From the NCBI GenBank assembly GCA_030144725.1, contig JASKMD010000012.1, forward strand, positions 7,177,095 to 7,241,094: a DNA stretch of 64,000 nt, in the 5' to 3' direction. Positions 10,589-23,500 of this stretch are shown here, piece by piece (within the stretch, counting starts at the first letter, position 1; each line of letters starts with the position of its first letter). The notes beneath the pieces were generated by a model. That model ran no database searches. It saw only the letters and a program-made list of their open reading frames with translations, and was not told where the DNA came from. A program made the position numbers and the translations under genes. Source of the DNA: Haematococcus lacustris. Taxonomy: Eukaryota; Chlorophyta; Chlorophyceae; Chlamydomonadales; Haematococcaceae.

Positions 10589-10984
10589 GTTCCACGCTTC
10601 TCCATGTGTACACCCCAGTGGTTGACCACAGCACATCCAGGGGTCTGTGTGACTTTGTCAGGGTAACTTCTCTTTCCCTGACGAGGTACTCTATACAAAC
10701 TCGTTCTCATCGTGGGTGGGGCGTGCGAGAGAGCATATGACAAGCAGAGCGCCGGTGGCAACCGTTACCCTGCCCAATTATCTGTGTAGCATGCATGCAC
10801 TATGTCGCGAGCTGTGGCTTGAAGGTGCACGAGGCCCCAACCGTTCCTTTCCCTCTTCGGTCAGCGTGTGCGATTGAGTGTTCCACGAACAGCGAACAAA
10901 CCAGGATTGGTGGCACGCCAGGTTGATGTCACGCGCAGGTCAGTGCAGTCAAGCTGTGATGGCGCTTGCTGTATATGGTTTTGG

Positions 10985-12591
10985 ATGCCTGCTACACGGC
11001 GGAGTGCAGGCACTGGGCAGCCCCACAGTGCACAGGACCTGCTAAACAACGGTGGCAATTCTTCCACATCTCAGCATCCACGGAGCACAATCAGCTCTGG
11101 CCCAGGCAGCTCTGCCAGTGGCCAGCAGCAGCAGCTACTGGAAAGCCTGCCGTTGGAGGAGCTGGAGAAGCTGCTGAGCGATGATGATGCTTTCAGCAAG
11201 TTTGCAGCAACATGGGTATCCTACTCACCAGTAAGCATGCAATCCATTTGCAAGTAGAATGCGGGGCAGCAGCAAGCATCAGTGACCTGTATAGCTGTGT
11301 TGTGCTAGCTAATCAAGGCTATACGTGATAATGGGCACCTGTGCTTGCCTGGTATTTCACACCTCGATTGCAAGTCTCTGGTCACAGCTCCAGAGCCTTA
11401 CTGCACAGCATGAGCTTGCGGTAGTGCTGCTGTTACTGCTACTCCTGCTGCTGCTATCACTGCCCTGTCCACAGGCAGCACAAACATTGAGCCAGCTGCA
11501 GCAGCGAAACTTGGAGCTAGCCCGCAGCAACTTGGACATGCAGGCTTCATTGGAAGAGGTACGTGCTCCCACCCGTGCCCTCCTGGCTCTGGCAATGCCA
11601 GGCCATGCTTCACGCAGCTGCACAGCCTGCGGGACCGCAGCACTTGTGCCCAGGATCCAACATTTCTCTAGAACCTGGCATAGCAAGGTCAGGCTTGGTT
11701 TCTTTCTGCCACAATATCCCCTCCGCTGCTGGTTTGCTGATATGCTGCTATGGAGGGACATCATGCAGCAGCAGCAGGCCCCAGGTATGCCGAGTGGTAG
11801 ATGTTGGCTGCTGCTAATCAAAAGACTGGTAGGTGTTGGCGTGTCTGCCCCCCCTGTGATTCCCTAGGCTGTGTGTGCCATCCTCTGCCTACCCATCCGC
11901 CAGCCTGCCTGTGCTCAGCTTTGCTATGGCTGCCGTGACCCGCCTGCCTAATATGGCATTCGCCCATGCCCAGGTGCGCAACCAGATCGCCATCGTGCGC
12001 AATAGTGAGTACGCAGCTGTGAAGGCAGTGTTTCAGGAGCTGGTGGACCGCCAGAGCGCTGTGCTGAAGGTGCTGGCACCCACGGCGCTGCTGGACAGAC
12101 TGCGTCAGGATGTCGACCAAGTGAGCAGGATGGGGGCATGTGAATTGCCTGTGGAAGCAGAGCGGTGTGAGGCTGCCGGTCCAGCTTAATGTCATCATGC
12201 TATTAATGGGTTGCTCTCGCAACCTGAGGGGGGTTGAGGAAGGCAGCTTGATTAGCCACTTGTCATCGGCATGGTAGTATGCGACTTTGTGCGCTATGAC
12301 TGGCACTAAACTGCATGCAGTGGATTGTGCTGAGCTGCATTGGCAAGACAGGCCTTGCAAGCCAAGATTGCCTCCCTCCCATGCCACTCCACATGCGTTT
12401 GCCTTACATGAGGCCAATGCATGGTGGCTGTTTGTTGGCTGCAGTTGAACGATGGTGGCAGCAGCCTGATGGACGGCTTGATGGTAGGCCAGCTGTCCGT
12501 TGAACAGTTTGTGGAGCAATACACAGCACAGCGAGTTCAATATTACAGTTTAGATTTGAAACGGCAAGCAGCCGAGCTTTCACTCAGATGA
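10985..12591 (+). CDS. VPS37: VPS37-like ESCRT-I subunit (Mod_r domain)
   Basis: Modelled exons are 10985-11215, 11475-11558, 11974-12120 and 12445-12591, all phase 0 with canonical GT-AG borders (about 202 codons). The order of blocks fits the Mod_r domain: LEELEKLLSDDDAFSKF near the start, then a long helical stretch (LSQLQQRNLELARSNLDMQA; RNQIAIVRNSEYAAVKAVFQ), then the C-terminal VGQLSVEQFVEQYTAQR ... YYSLDLKRQ. VPS37 is a core subunit of ESCRT-I, which binds ubiquitinated cargo and helps form multivesicular endosomes. A Gln/Ser-rich segment precedes the domain. The 5' end is uncertain: the frame is open back to 10868 with no earlier ATG, so an upstream exon is possible. Confidence 0.8.
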
Positions 12592-12835
12592 ACCAGGCGA
12601 AGCGGCACTGGCAGCTGCAGCTATGAAGCACGTTGGGATGGTGACATGGTCAATTGAATGTGACAGCTTGTTCTAGCACTGTCGCTCATGATTGCCGGCC
12701 TGATTTCTTGGTAAGAGGTAAATTTACACGGGAAGACCACTGTACAACTACCCATTAGATATTTCTTTGCATAACAATTGGTGTATTTCATGGTGAACAG
12801 TCCTCTCAGTGTGACGGCTGGTGTACAGGTTACTG

Positions 12836-12958
12836 GTTACTCCACACAGCCCAATAACACCGTTTGAGTCGGGCCACTATTGCCCACTAGTATATTCCCG
12901 CTTGTGGCCACTACTGGTCCGGCTCAAAATGGAGGCCCTAGTGAGGGACAATGGGGCT
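12836..12958 (+). repeat. Class A Fanzor 3'-flank, solo copy
   Basis: Nearly identical to the reverse complement of 43005-43136. It starts TTACTCCACACAGCCCAATA and ends GGAGGCCCTAGTGAGGGACA. Two inner segments can pair: TTTGAGTCGGGCCA with TGGTCCGGCTCAAA, allowing two mismatches. No Fanzor ORF lies upstream here, so this is a solo end or a mobilised short derivative. Confidence 0.7.
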
Positions 12959-13123
12959 GGTGTACAGTGCAGAGACGGAAAGGTGTTGGCCTATTCATGG
13001 TCCAACTATCATTGCATGGCCCGCTCTCTGCTTGCGGTGTTTGTTCGTCGGTCGTGATGTTCACCTGGTCATGACAACTGCGAGTTGATTCAAAGAGCGC
13101 GGCAACCTAGAATGTGACCGAGA

Positions 13124-15316
13124 ATGTCATTGGAGTTGCGGTCCTGTCTTCGGGACGATCCCGAGGTGCAGCGACAGTACGACCGTGCGGTGCAGGTCTT
13201 GAAGCGCGCATTGGCGTTATACTCGTGAGTGAAGCAAGCCCAGGCCGCCGGCCACAACTCCCCCCCAGCTGTGACCGCTTATTGGGGGGCCCCCCTGCAG
13301 GCCTGACCGCATCGCTTTCAGCTTCAATGGAGGCAAAGACTCCACGGTGCTCCTGCACATCCTGCTGGCTGTCATGCATGATGTCAATGGGCCTCCTTGC
13401 CCAGGCAGCACCATCACCAAAAGCTACCTCCCCCCTACTGGTGTGTATCGAGCACCCTATTGCAACACCAATAGGCAGCAGCACCAGACACCACAAAACC
13501 CCTGCTGGTGTTCCTTAAACAGCCGTTATGATTGTCAACCTATTTATTTATGTATTGTGCTTATTGCACCACCCTGTTCTGCACCCCCACAACACACTGT
13601 TGAGCAGGGCCAGTGCCATCACCTGGTGATGCGAGCACAGTGGATTACATCACCTAACCCTTCAGCTTCGCATCGCCACTTTCTCCTGCATGCGTTGAGG
13701 TTGGGATTTAAGCATTGCCCAGGTTTGGGTGGCTTGCGGAGTTTCCTGTTCACCACCACCAACGACTTCCCAGAGGTGTTGGAGTTTGTCAAGGCAGCGG
13801 ACTCACAGTGGGTGGCCGCTGCTCTCTGCAGGCAGCTCTGCACTGTGCAGCACAACCCATGCCAACCCACCGGCACCATCACGTAGCCATTGTTGCTGCC
13901 CCTATCAGACGCAAACTCGGTTACCTTAACCGTGTCACCTGTGTCAGCAGCACCCCAGTCAGCTGTGGAGCACTGTGGCAGGCACCACCCAGTCAGCTGT
14001 GGTGGACTGCTGCAGGTACCAGCTGGGTCTAGAGTACCTGAGTGACCCAGACTTCCGCCGGGGTCTCACCACCTACTTGTCCCGTACAGGCGTGCAGGCA
14101 GTGGTCCTGGGCACGCGCAGGTGTGACGGCTTGCAATGCCTGGGCCCTGACCCACTCTACGTCACCAGGGCCTCCCTGCTGACAATGGACCCCTGCTGTG
14201 CTGGCATGAACCAGCTTGGTCCTATGTGCATGTGCATGCGTCATGGTATGGCACGTCCATGTTGCCACCAAGGCTGCAGATGTGCTATCAGGCCAACATC
14301 ACTCAGTCAACATGGGAACAACATGCTTGACTGTGGATAATCTCACTCAGCTGCTACAATCAAGTTGAACCATCTTCGGTCGCACCCTTGATGACCACAA
14401 ACCCCACAACGGTGGCACGTTCGTTCCAGCCAACTGGAGACCACTGGGCATCCCATCAAACTAACAACTTAATGCTCAACAGCCTGACAAAATGCCCGAG
14501 GCCCTATGGGTTGTTGTGAGGCCGGCCATCAATGCCCCGCCGGTACTCTGCAGCCCGGCGCAACCGCTGCCTGACCTTGGGCAGCCGGTCATTGACCCGC
14601 TTGTAGCCCTGTTGGTACTCCTTGCCTCTAGGCCCTTCCAGCTGCACAGCTCCAGGGGGGCCGCATGCTCTCCATGATGCATTGGAAGTTGAGGCACGAG
14701 TTGGTATCACAGTCCAGCCACCTGCCCCATGGGGGGGCTTGGGGTGGTGGGGCTGGGCCAGGTGCAGCAGGGAGGGGCTGGGCCTGGGCTGGCGGATGGG
14801 GGGGTCCCTGGGCAGGTAGGGGAGGGGTGGCTCCTGGGCAGGTGGAGGGGGGGTCTGGGCTGGGGGAGGGGGGTTGGGCGGCACCTCATGGCACCACATC
14901 AGGCCCCGCACATACTTAGCATACCCAGTCTGCGGGCCTAGGTCGGTCCCGTGGCAGGAGCTGTGCTATCAGGTTCTGCTGCAGCAATGGATGTTATTGC
15001 CGCCGCCACCACCACTGCGGCTGCTGATGCCGCTAAAGCTCACAGCAACATGGGTTGTGTTGCAGCGACGACCCCAACGCCAGCGGGCAGGCTGAGTGGT
15101 GTCCTAGCAGCGAGGGCTGGCCGGGCTTCATGCGTGTAAACCCCATCTTCCACTGGACCTACCATCAGGTGACACCCGGCATGAACCTGGGCTGCAGGCT
15201 GACAGCCTGGGTCACCTTTGTGGGTCGCGGAAGGCGTATCCGGGCGGGCAGCAAGAAAGCAGCTCCACCTTGCATAACTGCCTACCAACCCTTCTATCCA
15301 GGCTAGGGCCAGGCCT

Positions 15317-15348
<32 letters not shown>

Positions 15349-16495
15349 CCCTCCTGCTGTCTCTGCTGCCCCTTCTGCTGTTACTGCCGCTGCTGCTCCT
15401 GCTGCTGCTACTGCTGCCGCTGTCAGCTCACAGCTTTGCCGTGCTCCCATGACCTAGTGGGGATAAGGCACAGGCCCTTACTGCTGCTGCTCCTGCCCTG
15501 CCTATGCCATGCTCATCTTGTGGGTGGTTGAATGTTAGTGTTGACAATGCTGCACGTGATGATGGTGATGATGATATTGATGAAGATGGTGATGATGATG
15601 GTGATGATGATCATGGTGATGGCGGTTTAAGAGTCATGATGGTGATGAATGCCAGTGAGGCAAATCACGTCTTCCTGCCATTCTTCTGTGGGGCCACCTT
15701 ATGCCGCGCCTTGGCCATGGCTCCTCAGGTGTGGACGTTCCTGCGGGCTGTGGGCGCCCCCTACTGCACCCTGTACGATGCTGGCTACACCTCCCTAGGG
15801 GCACGCACCAACACATGCCCCAACAGGTCAGAGATCAGCAGGGCAGCAGGGCAGCAGGGCAGCAGGGTAGCAGGGTATGTGCTGTTGGTGACAGCTGAGC
15901 CATAGCCATGCAGAGTATGCCACACATGCCTTTGCCCAACACCTCACCTCTGACCCTGAGCAAGTCAGCATGTGTGTCAGGGCTAAACAGCCTCAGTGTC
16001 AAGCAGGCAGATGGGCAGGCAGGGAAGGTGGGCAGGCAGGCAGGCAGGTGAGCATGCACAATGCCGGCGTAGGCCAGGCCGTGTAGCAGGAGCAGTATCA
16101 CCTAATGTGAAGGTGCCTTACATGCCCGAGTAGTGGACAAGGCCGTCAGCATGTGGCCATACACACAGCCAATACAATGCAGAGACACATCATAAGACAG
16201 CACTGACGTATTAAAATGCTTTTGTGCAGCATCAAAACCTGTCACCTCTTCTTTCTGCAGTGCCCTGGCCCAGTCAGACGGCACCTACCTCCCGGCCTGG
16301 CAGCTGTCTGATGGTGCTCTGGAGAGAGAAGGGCGAGGCAGGCAGCCTGCACGGCCAGCACCCCCATCACCCACCACCCCTCTCACACCAAATGCTGCAA
16401 CCGACCATCCCCCTGCCCCTGCTCCTCACCCTCCACCTGCTCCTACTGAGTCGACCACTTTTCCACCGGAGCAGCAACAGCAGCCCAAGCAGACG

Positions 16496-16541
<46 letters not shown>

Positions 16542-19500
16542 CAAATGAAGGAGCGAAGGGGTTGCCATTGGGGCTAGGCTGCTCCATCCAGGGCATGAAT
16601 ACTCCGCAACCAGGATCTTCAGGGCTTGAACCCACGACCCCCGCCCACCCGGCTGGTGGGGCTCCGGCCGACACAGTGGCACCCACTGCAGCGCTGCTGG
16701 TCATAGGGGACGAGCTGCTGTCTGGCAAGGTCTGGCCCTGGCAGGCGTGTGCCTGAGCTGCAGCAGCTCCCCCCTTACTAGCTCCCCGGACTTGAGAGCA
16801 GCAGAGTAGCAAGTGCCTGGCTTTACAACCACAGCCATTGTCTGCATCACTCGGTGATCATAGGCATACGAGGTTGCAAGGGAAGAAGTTTTGAGTCACT
16901 CCTGACACACTACTGTGTGAATGTGTGATCCTGCTAGCTCCCACGGCATGCATCACCAGAGCTGAACACCCTTGACAACTTGTCTGCTCATCATGCATGC
17001 TGCCATGCAAGGCATTCCATGCCATGCAGTCCCCACCCCCTGCTTTAGACCCCGACCCTGGCCCTGGCCCTGACCCTGACCCTGACCCTGACCCTGACCC
17101 TGACCCTAACCCTAACCCTGATCTACAGGTGGAGGACACCAACACCACTTATCTGTGCCAAGAGCTGCACAGCCTGGGTTGCACAGTGCGCTGCGTGGTG
17201 ATAGTGCCAGACGACATAGCCCTGATCGCAGAGCAGGTGGAACGCCTAGCGCCCCAAGTGGGGGTGCTGCTGACATGTGGGGGAGTGGGGCCCACTCTGG
17301 ACGATGTCACCATGGCGGGTGTGGCGGCAGGCCTGGGGGTGCCGCTGACAAGGTGAGTACCACTGGTGGGTGGTTGGTTGGCTAATGGGGGTTTGAGCAA
17401 ACAAGCTGAGAGGCCCAGCCGCCAGCGGCAGCAGTGTGACCACTGGGTGTGAAATGAGGTACGGTCACACTGACAAAGGTACCAGAAACTGATTGTGGCT
17501 GAGCGCAACATGCGTCCTGTGGCTGCAGGCACACAGAGCTGGAGGCGCGCATGCGCCGTGTGTTTGGGTCCGAGATCACAGAGTCACACTTGAAGATGGC
17601 CGAGGGGCCTGAGGGGCGGCTGAGCCTGGTGGACTATCGGTTGGAGGGAGGGGAGCCATCACGCTTCCCCCTCCTGCGCTGTGACCCAAACATCTATGTT
17701 CTGCCGGGTGCGTTGCGGGGGGCATGATGCAGCAGCAGTGACATCGCCATCAAGACAGAACTACCACCACAACCTTCACCACCGTTGCTACCCTGTTTGC
17801 CATCACCGGCACAGCACCAGCACCAGCATCCAGCCTGTGCGCCAGCAACAGCACCCAGCACCAGCACCCAGCCTGTGAGCCAGGCTTGAACATATATCCG
17901 AGACTGGCAGCTCCGCTAGGGTGCCCTGCTGGGCTGTGTGCAGTGCGGCAAGGTGGTGCTGTGCATGTGGGTGGGGGCTGGAGGGGAGCAGGGCCACAGG
18001 GAGGGTAGCAGGCAGGTGTGTCAGCTGGTGGACTTCCAGCCCACTCCCTCTTCACGCGCCTGGCCTGTCCTTAGGGGTGCCCCACCTGCTGCGCCAGAAG
18101 TGGCAGGCATTGAAGGAGGTGCTGGTGAAGCAGATGCCCCTGGCACGACCTTTTCACAACCAGGTGGGCCCCCAGGCAGGCGGGAGCGAGGCCCAGGAGG
18201 GTCTGTCAATGAACACAGTTGGCCTGCTGTCTGGGCTGATGTGCTCATTGGGGTGGACCTCAGCAGCCTTGGGGTCCTGGGAAGTGTTAGGATGAGCAGC
18301 TGAGGCTGTTGTTGAGCCTGCTGGGTGCCCATACGACCTGGGCAGGTGTTGCGTGCTGGTTGCAGGTGTTCCGGCTGGGTCTATGGGACGAGACTCTTGT
18401 GGCCGCTGCCTTGGAGAAGGTGCAAGCAGCCGCGGATGGCGTGTCAATTGGCAGCTACCCGGTAAGCCGCGGCCCGACACTGTGGCCTCGAGCTGCTCAA
18501 GAGGGGTTGGGGCTGTGTCACGGCCTGGCCTAGCGCCCATTGCTGCACCTCAGTGGTGGCAGCGCCGCTGTACCCGCACATTGGGAAAGGAAAGGTACAC
18601 CAGCTGCCGGTCAGGGCGCTATTGTATGGGGCAGACCCACGCCTCCGCAGCCGACACATCTACTAAGCTGATGGGACTGAATGAGCTGCAGAACAGTGGA
18701 CTGTCTGCTATGGGCGCCTTGCAGCCGTGCCATGAGTCTGGGATAAGGCCTAAGGGTAGACAAGTGCCAAGCAAAGCATGGAAGTGCAACATCTGGGCGC
18801 CTGCCTCTTCTGCTGTGCCACGCGTTCCATCTACCGATCACAATCACTACAACCAATCACGATCACAGTGCCCACACCAGCAGCAAGGCACTGGTGTGTG
18901 AACATGTGAATGTGTTGTCGAGTGTGTGTGTGTGTGTGGCGGGGTGCAGGTGACGGACCAGGGTGACGGTGCAGGGGTGCTGATCACCCTGGAAGCCAGT
19001 GACACCCCCGTGCTCGACACCGCCAGCAACCTGGTGAGGTTTGCATGACTGCCACCCTGACCTCCTGTCCGCATGCAATGCCTTCCATTTTGCCCGCCAG
19101 GCAGCCTGGCAGGCAAGGTGGCACCGCACCATGTCATGGCCTCATGCTCGTACCCAGCACCGCCGCGAAAACAAAGAAAGGAAGAAAGAAGAAAAGGAAG
19201 AAAGGAAGAAAGGAAGAAAGGAAGAAAGAAGAAAGAAAGGAAGAAAGAAAGGAAGAAAGGAAGAAAGAAAGGAAGAAAAAAAAAAAAAAAAGAAAGAAAG
19301 AAAGAAAGAAAGAACAAAGAAACAAAAGGAATAAAGAAAGAGTTGCTCTTCCGAGGAAGCGTGCCTGGACATTTTTCTTTGCTCCACTTCTTCTAGTCGG
19401 CTGCCGGATCCTGAAAGGGGACCTTGCCCTTCTTGCTATGTTAACATTTGCGTTGTTGTGTTATCAATCCTAAGACCTCTCAGTCGTAGGAATCACTTAT

Positions 19501-19848
19501 CTGAAGCTACTCACCGCACGAGGGGGCGGGATGCCCCGGCAACCATCTTAACCCAGCAGCCATGCCATGCTGCCCATGGCCGCAGCATGGCCTCCACCAT
19601 GCGGCTAGGTGCTGTGTGAAAGGCAAGGAGATGTGTCATCCACCTTGCCCCTTGCATCCTGACTCCCCGGGCTGCGGCAACAGCAACATGGTGCATGTCT
19701 GCAGATGCGAGGGTTGCTGCCCAGCGACAGCATCATATCTGAAGACAAGGATGTGGCCACGTTGCTGCGCCCTCTTAGCTCAGGCTCGTTAGTGGTGGGC
19801 AGCCCATCCTTCGCCAGGTCCTCACTCGGCCGCAAGGCAACGCCCTGA
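13124..19848 (+). CDS. FAD synthase, FADS/PAPS-reductase-like plus MoCF domain
   Basis: Modelled exons are 13124-13224, 13322-13440, 13723-13807, 14016-14120, 15066-15168, 15729-15826, 16261-16729, 17129-17352, 17529-17707, 18075-18163, 18366-18461, 18950-19033 and 19705-19848. All phases agree, giving about 631 codons. The N-terminal half has FAD synthase hallmarks: [39 protein letters not shown] and [13 protein letters not shown]. The C-terminal half has a MoaB/MogA-like MoCF domain: [19 protein letters not shown] and [11 protein letters not shown]. Known FAD synthases adenylylate FMN with ATP. This FADS-first order matches land-plant proteins and is the reverse of animal FLAD1. Exon 7 carries a Pro-rich linker and a polyglutamine run (about 16500-16542). 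Intron 4 holds an antisense Fanzor relic. The last exon is the least certain. Confidence 0.88.
14262..14965 (-). pseudogene. Fanzor relic D with class B 3'-flank, antisense in an intron
   Basis: Read on the minus strand, 14965 down to 14504 encodes a piece of the region after Ruv[14 protein letters not shown], a Pro-rich linker, RuvC-III as [11 protein letters not shown], and the C-terminal block [20 protein letters not shown] ending HNNP-stop at 14504-14506. At least two frameshifts separate these blocks. Bases 14503-14262 are the class B flank also seen after 7860. The whole fragment sits inside intron 4 of the FAD synthase gene, in opposite orientation, so it is probably removed by splicing. 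Confidence 0.75.
15319..15420. repeat. CTG-rich microsatellite in intron
   Basis: CTG/CTC triplets dominate intron 5 of the FAD synthase gene. The run is imperfect and non-coding on the gene strand. Confidence 0.8.
15556..15652. repeat. GAT-rich microsatellite in intron
   Basis: Imperfect GATGGTGAT triplet repeats lie in the same intron 5, upstream of exon 6. Confidence 0.8.
16500..16542 (+). repeat. CAG repeat encoding polyglutamine
   Basis: About 13 pure CAG triplets sit inside exon 7 of the FAD synthase gene. They read in frame as polyglutamine in the linker between the two catalytic domains. Confidence 0.85.
17051..17120. repeat. Telomere-like CCCTGA/CCCTAA array next to a splice acceptor
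   Basis: Repeated CCCTGG, CCCTGA and CCCTAA hexamers end 8 bases before the AG at 17127-17128 that starts exon 8. The array supplies the pyrimidine-rich tract of the acceptor. Confidence 0.75.
19166..19318. repeat. Purine-only GAAA/GGAA microsatellite
   Basis: About 150 bases of almost pure A/G on the + strand, built from GAAGAAAG words with one run of about 19 A. It lies in the last intron of the FAD synthase model. The strong strand asymmetry could allow triplex (H-DNA) formation. Confidence 0.85.
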
Positions 19849-20573
19849 GCTGCTGGCTGGAGGAAATGGATAGAAAGGTTGCGCCCATGGAGGCGGGCGG
19901 AAGTGGCTTCATGAAGCGGAGGGGAAGGGCCCCACACAAATAGGAAATGTAGCGTCGATGTTGCATATTCTGCAGCGCGACATTGTGCTAATGGCTATTC
20001 CCATGCGTGACATGGGTGATGCGAGTAGGTGGAGTTGCTGTATGAGCTGCATGGGAGCAGGCAGGCAACCATGACAGCAGGCGTGTAAGGTAGGCTGCTC
20101 TCATTTAGCCTATGTGGCTGACGCATTGTTGTGGGCCACCTGGTTTATTTACTGGGTGGATAGAAGGAACTACTCGTGAGCCACTGAAACATGAGAAGGG
20201 AGCTAATGTAAGCAATGTGAATAACGCTCCGTGTAATGCAGAAGCCACTTTAAAGCAAAAGTGCACGTCAGTGCAGCCCCAGTCGTATTGACACAGCTCA
20301 TACACACTAGCTGTCCCCTGGGCACCAGGCAGTAGACGAGGTGATAGGGGCTCACACTGGTCAGTGGGCAGCAAAGAATGTATGGTGGTAGTGCGGAGCA
20401 TTGTGTGGCTCTTCCACAACACTGTGTGAGCGTCTCGGACGCACAATATGACAGCACATGCCACATAGCATAGATTACATGCAAAACCGCTTGATGAGAA
20501 TGGCGAAATGTGAACATTCACCAGCCTGAAGCTTTGTATGATGCATCGACCCCTAAATCTATAGCGTGTGGAT
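19849..20573. other. Intergenic between two + strand genes
   Basis: No supported coding sequence. The antisense open frames at 20105-20521 overlap each other and show no domain. This stretch probably holds the FAD synthase 3' UTR and the promoter of the downstream gene. No clear TATA box or known algal motif was found. Confidence 0.4.
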
Positions 20574-23500
20574 ATGAAGCTTGGGAGGCTACTCTCATCC
20601 CTTTCGGCATACGCGAAGCCGGAGACACATCTGGTGCAGCAAACCTATCACGGCGCGATCAGTACGTCTCCTGCACTGTGTCAATCTCAAGTATGCGTTT
20701 AACAACAAAATGCATCATGTGCGTACCGCGCAGTAACCATCTTCTCAGTGGCACTCGCCCTGTACCTCTTCATTCATGAGACGCAGCAGTTCAGGGGACT
20801 GCATGCAGCCACAAAGGTGCATAGTCTGGCTTGCATGATCACAAACAACATTGGCTGGCCAGGTCCACAATGCAGGATGCACTTACACCAATACCTGCAG
20901 ATGTCAGTCGATGTAGAAAGAAGGCATGACTTGCCCATTTTCATTGACATCAGTTTTCCATCCACTCCATGTGCTGGTAAGGAGAATGGTCCCTGGCCTT
21001 CTGGCAGCATGTGCGCAAGCCATCCTGGTTCGTACTACCACCTGTGCATGCGCTCATGTGCTTTGGTGAGCTTGCGTTGCATGCAGTTTTAAGCATTGAT
21101 GTCCTTGACGTGTCTGGGACAGCAGAGAATGATGCCAGCTTTGCCCAGCACATGGATGTGCACAAGATACGGCTAGACTCCTCTGGCCGAAGAATAGGAC
21201 GCAGGGAATACAAGACCCCTCAATCGCAGCAAATAGGCAAGTGCTTACAGCCAGGCTTGCACCGACACCATGCCCTGCAGCCAGGAAGCTAGGCAGCCTT
21301 GGGAGGTTGGTCAGGCCTGGCAGGCAGGGTTGTTGCACTTAGCCTTGAGACACGCTCTGGGAAGGAGGCTCGACATAACAAGAGCATTATGAAGCTAAAG
21401 GCACATATGGACTCATCTTCATACCATCATTGAGGCAGCAGCCTTTGATGGGTTCAGACAGCCAGCTGGACAGTTGGTGTCGCTTGTGTCTGCAGTGGAT
21501 GATGGGTTTGGCGGTGCCATGATGAACATCAATGTGCCCATGGCCATGCAGGTAGGTGAGTCCAGCTGCAGGAACCCCCTGCCCAGGCATGCATCCAGGC
21601 ATGAGTCCAGGCATGAGCCCTGGCAGTCCTCCATGTGCATGTCCAGGCATAAGTCAGAAACCAGGTAGCCAGGTAAACAAGGCTGGTTAGCTCCCTTGCA
21701 ACGGAGCTGGCCAGGGTCGGAGAGTTTTAGTATGTTCATTGGCATTAACACAGGCAGCTGGTGCAGCCAGAAAGAAACAGTGGGCCACAAGGCTGGCCTG
21801 GGATGAGGCAGGCATGGCCTTTCCTATGCTGTAGTAGGTGGATGGCCTGGTGTTTGGTTTGTCTAGCCTGGTGACCGGTGCCTGGCGCAGCACCTGCAAG
21901 ACATGGAGGAGGAGGCTGGCAACCATGAAGGCTGCCACCTGTCCGGCACATTCATTGTCAAGCGGGTGGCAGGGCGCGTACACATCTCAGTGCACCAGCA
22001 AATGGTGTTCCAGGTGCTGCCGCAGGTAAGGCCAAGGGCTGCCGGCAGGTGCCAGGAGTCATCAGCATAACACCAGCCACACCTGCAGCAGCAGAAGAGA
22101 CGACATGCCATGCAGCAGCAGCAGCAGAGCACACAGCTGCAGCGGCAGCTGCTTATCAATCTCACAAGGCGGTGCAGCCCACACATATGTTGACCAGTGG
22201 CATGGTCTGGGTGTTTGGCACACAGCTTGGGCCATGCTGGCATCAGCAGCAGGACATGCATCGCTAGGATACAGGTGACATAGTGTGATGCTGTGTGTGA
22301 TCTCACCCTGCAGCTGCTGGGAAACCACCACATCCCCAAGGTGCTAAACCTGAGCCATGTCATAGAGAAGCTGTCCTTTGGCCCTTCCTTCCCCGGTCAG
22401 GCCACTCCTTTGGATGGCTATCAACGCATCCTGGAACGAAACCTGTCCTCCTTCAAGTACTTCCTCAAGGTCAGGCTGGTCACTGGTCAGCCAAAACTAG
22501 GCAAGAACACTGGCTGGATTTGCAAGGGCGCAAAATCAGCAAGCAAGAGAACACGCAATGCACTGGATGGCACGTGGTACTGACATTCGTACATGCGTGT
22601 CAGGGCATTGCTGCTGATCCAGCCAGACACCAGTCCCCCAAAGCGCAAAGAAATGGCACAAGGCTATGAAGAAACCATCATGCAATATCACACTTATTGA
22701 GGCAGGGCCCTGGCTGGTGAGGACGAAGCACAACATGGTATGCCCTTTCTGCTTTGTTGCACATGGATCCCTGCGTGTGGACTGGCGTTGCTTCAGTCAG
22801 TTACTCTGGCACATTGCAGTGGGCTGTGGCCTGTGCACCCATGCCTGGTGTGATGGTTGTGATCCCATGCAAGCCTCCTTCCCATGTGGATGACCCCCTG
22901 TGGCTCTACATGCCACATGCTGAGGGAGTCCATGCCAGCTCAGGCTCATGTGCTCTGCTGCTGCCTGCAGCACCTGCAGCACCTGGCACTGTCGTAATTG
23001 CAGGTGGTGCCCACTGAGTACTACAGCCGGCTGGGAGGTGTGATGGAGACCCACCAGTACAGTGTGACGGAGTACAGGTGAGGGAAGGGGAGGGGCAGCT
23101 CACAACAGGGTCCAGCTGAGGGCCCATCATTGTAGGTAAGTGTGTCCATGGTGCTGCTACACCTGACCTGGAGCTGCGCCTCTATGGCAGGGTAGGCATC
23201 CACGGCTGTGCCGTGTTGCATTGTGCAGCACTCCCCTACTCGAAGGCAGCGACAAGGCCCCAGCGCTGGACTTGTTGTACGACATGTCGCCCATTGTGAG
23301 TCACTTGTCGCACAGGTTTGAGCCGTAGCCATGCCACTGTGTGCAGGAACTTGGCTAATCCATGCCACTGCATGCAACACCCTGGCCAGGCCATGTCGTC
23401 AGCTGGCTGGGAGGCTTGTGGTGATGTCACAATCTTGCAAACAACTGTGGTTGAAAGGAATAACACACTGGCAACAGAGGCAGAGGGACCTCAGAAGTCT

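Noticed and set aside
18552..18589. Extra FAD synthase exon ([13 protein letters not shown])
   Set aside because: The acceptor gives the wrong phase for that peptide; joining exon 11 directly to 18950 keeps the frame.
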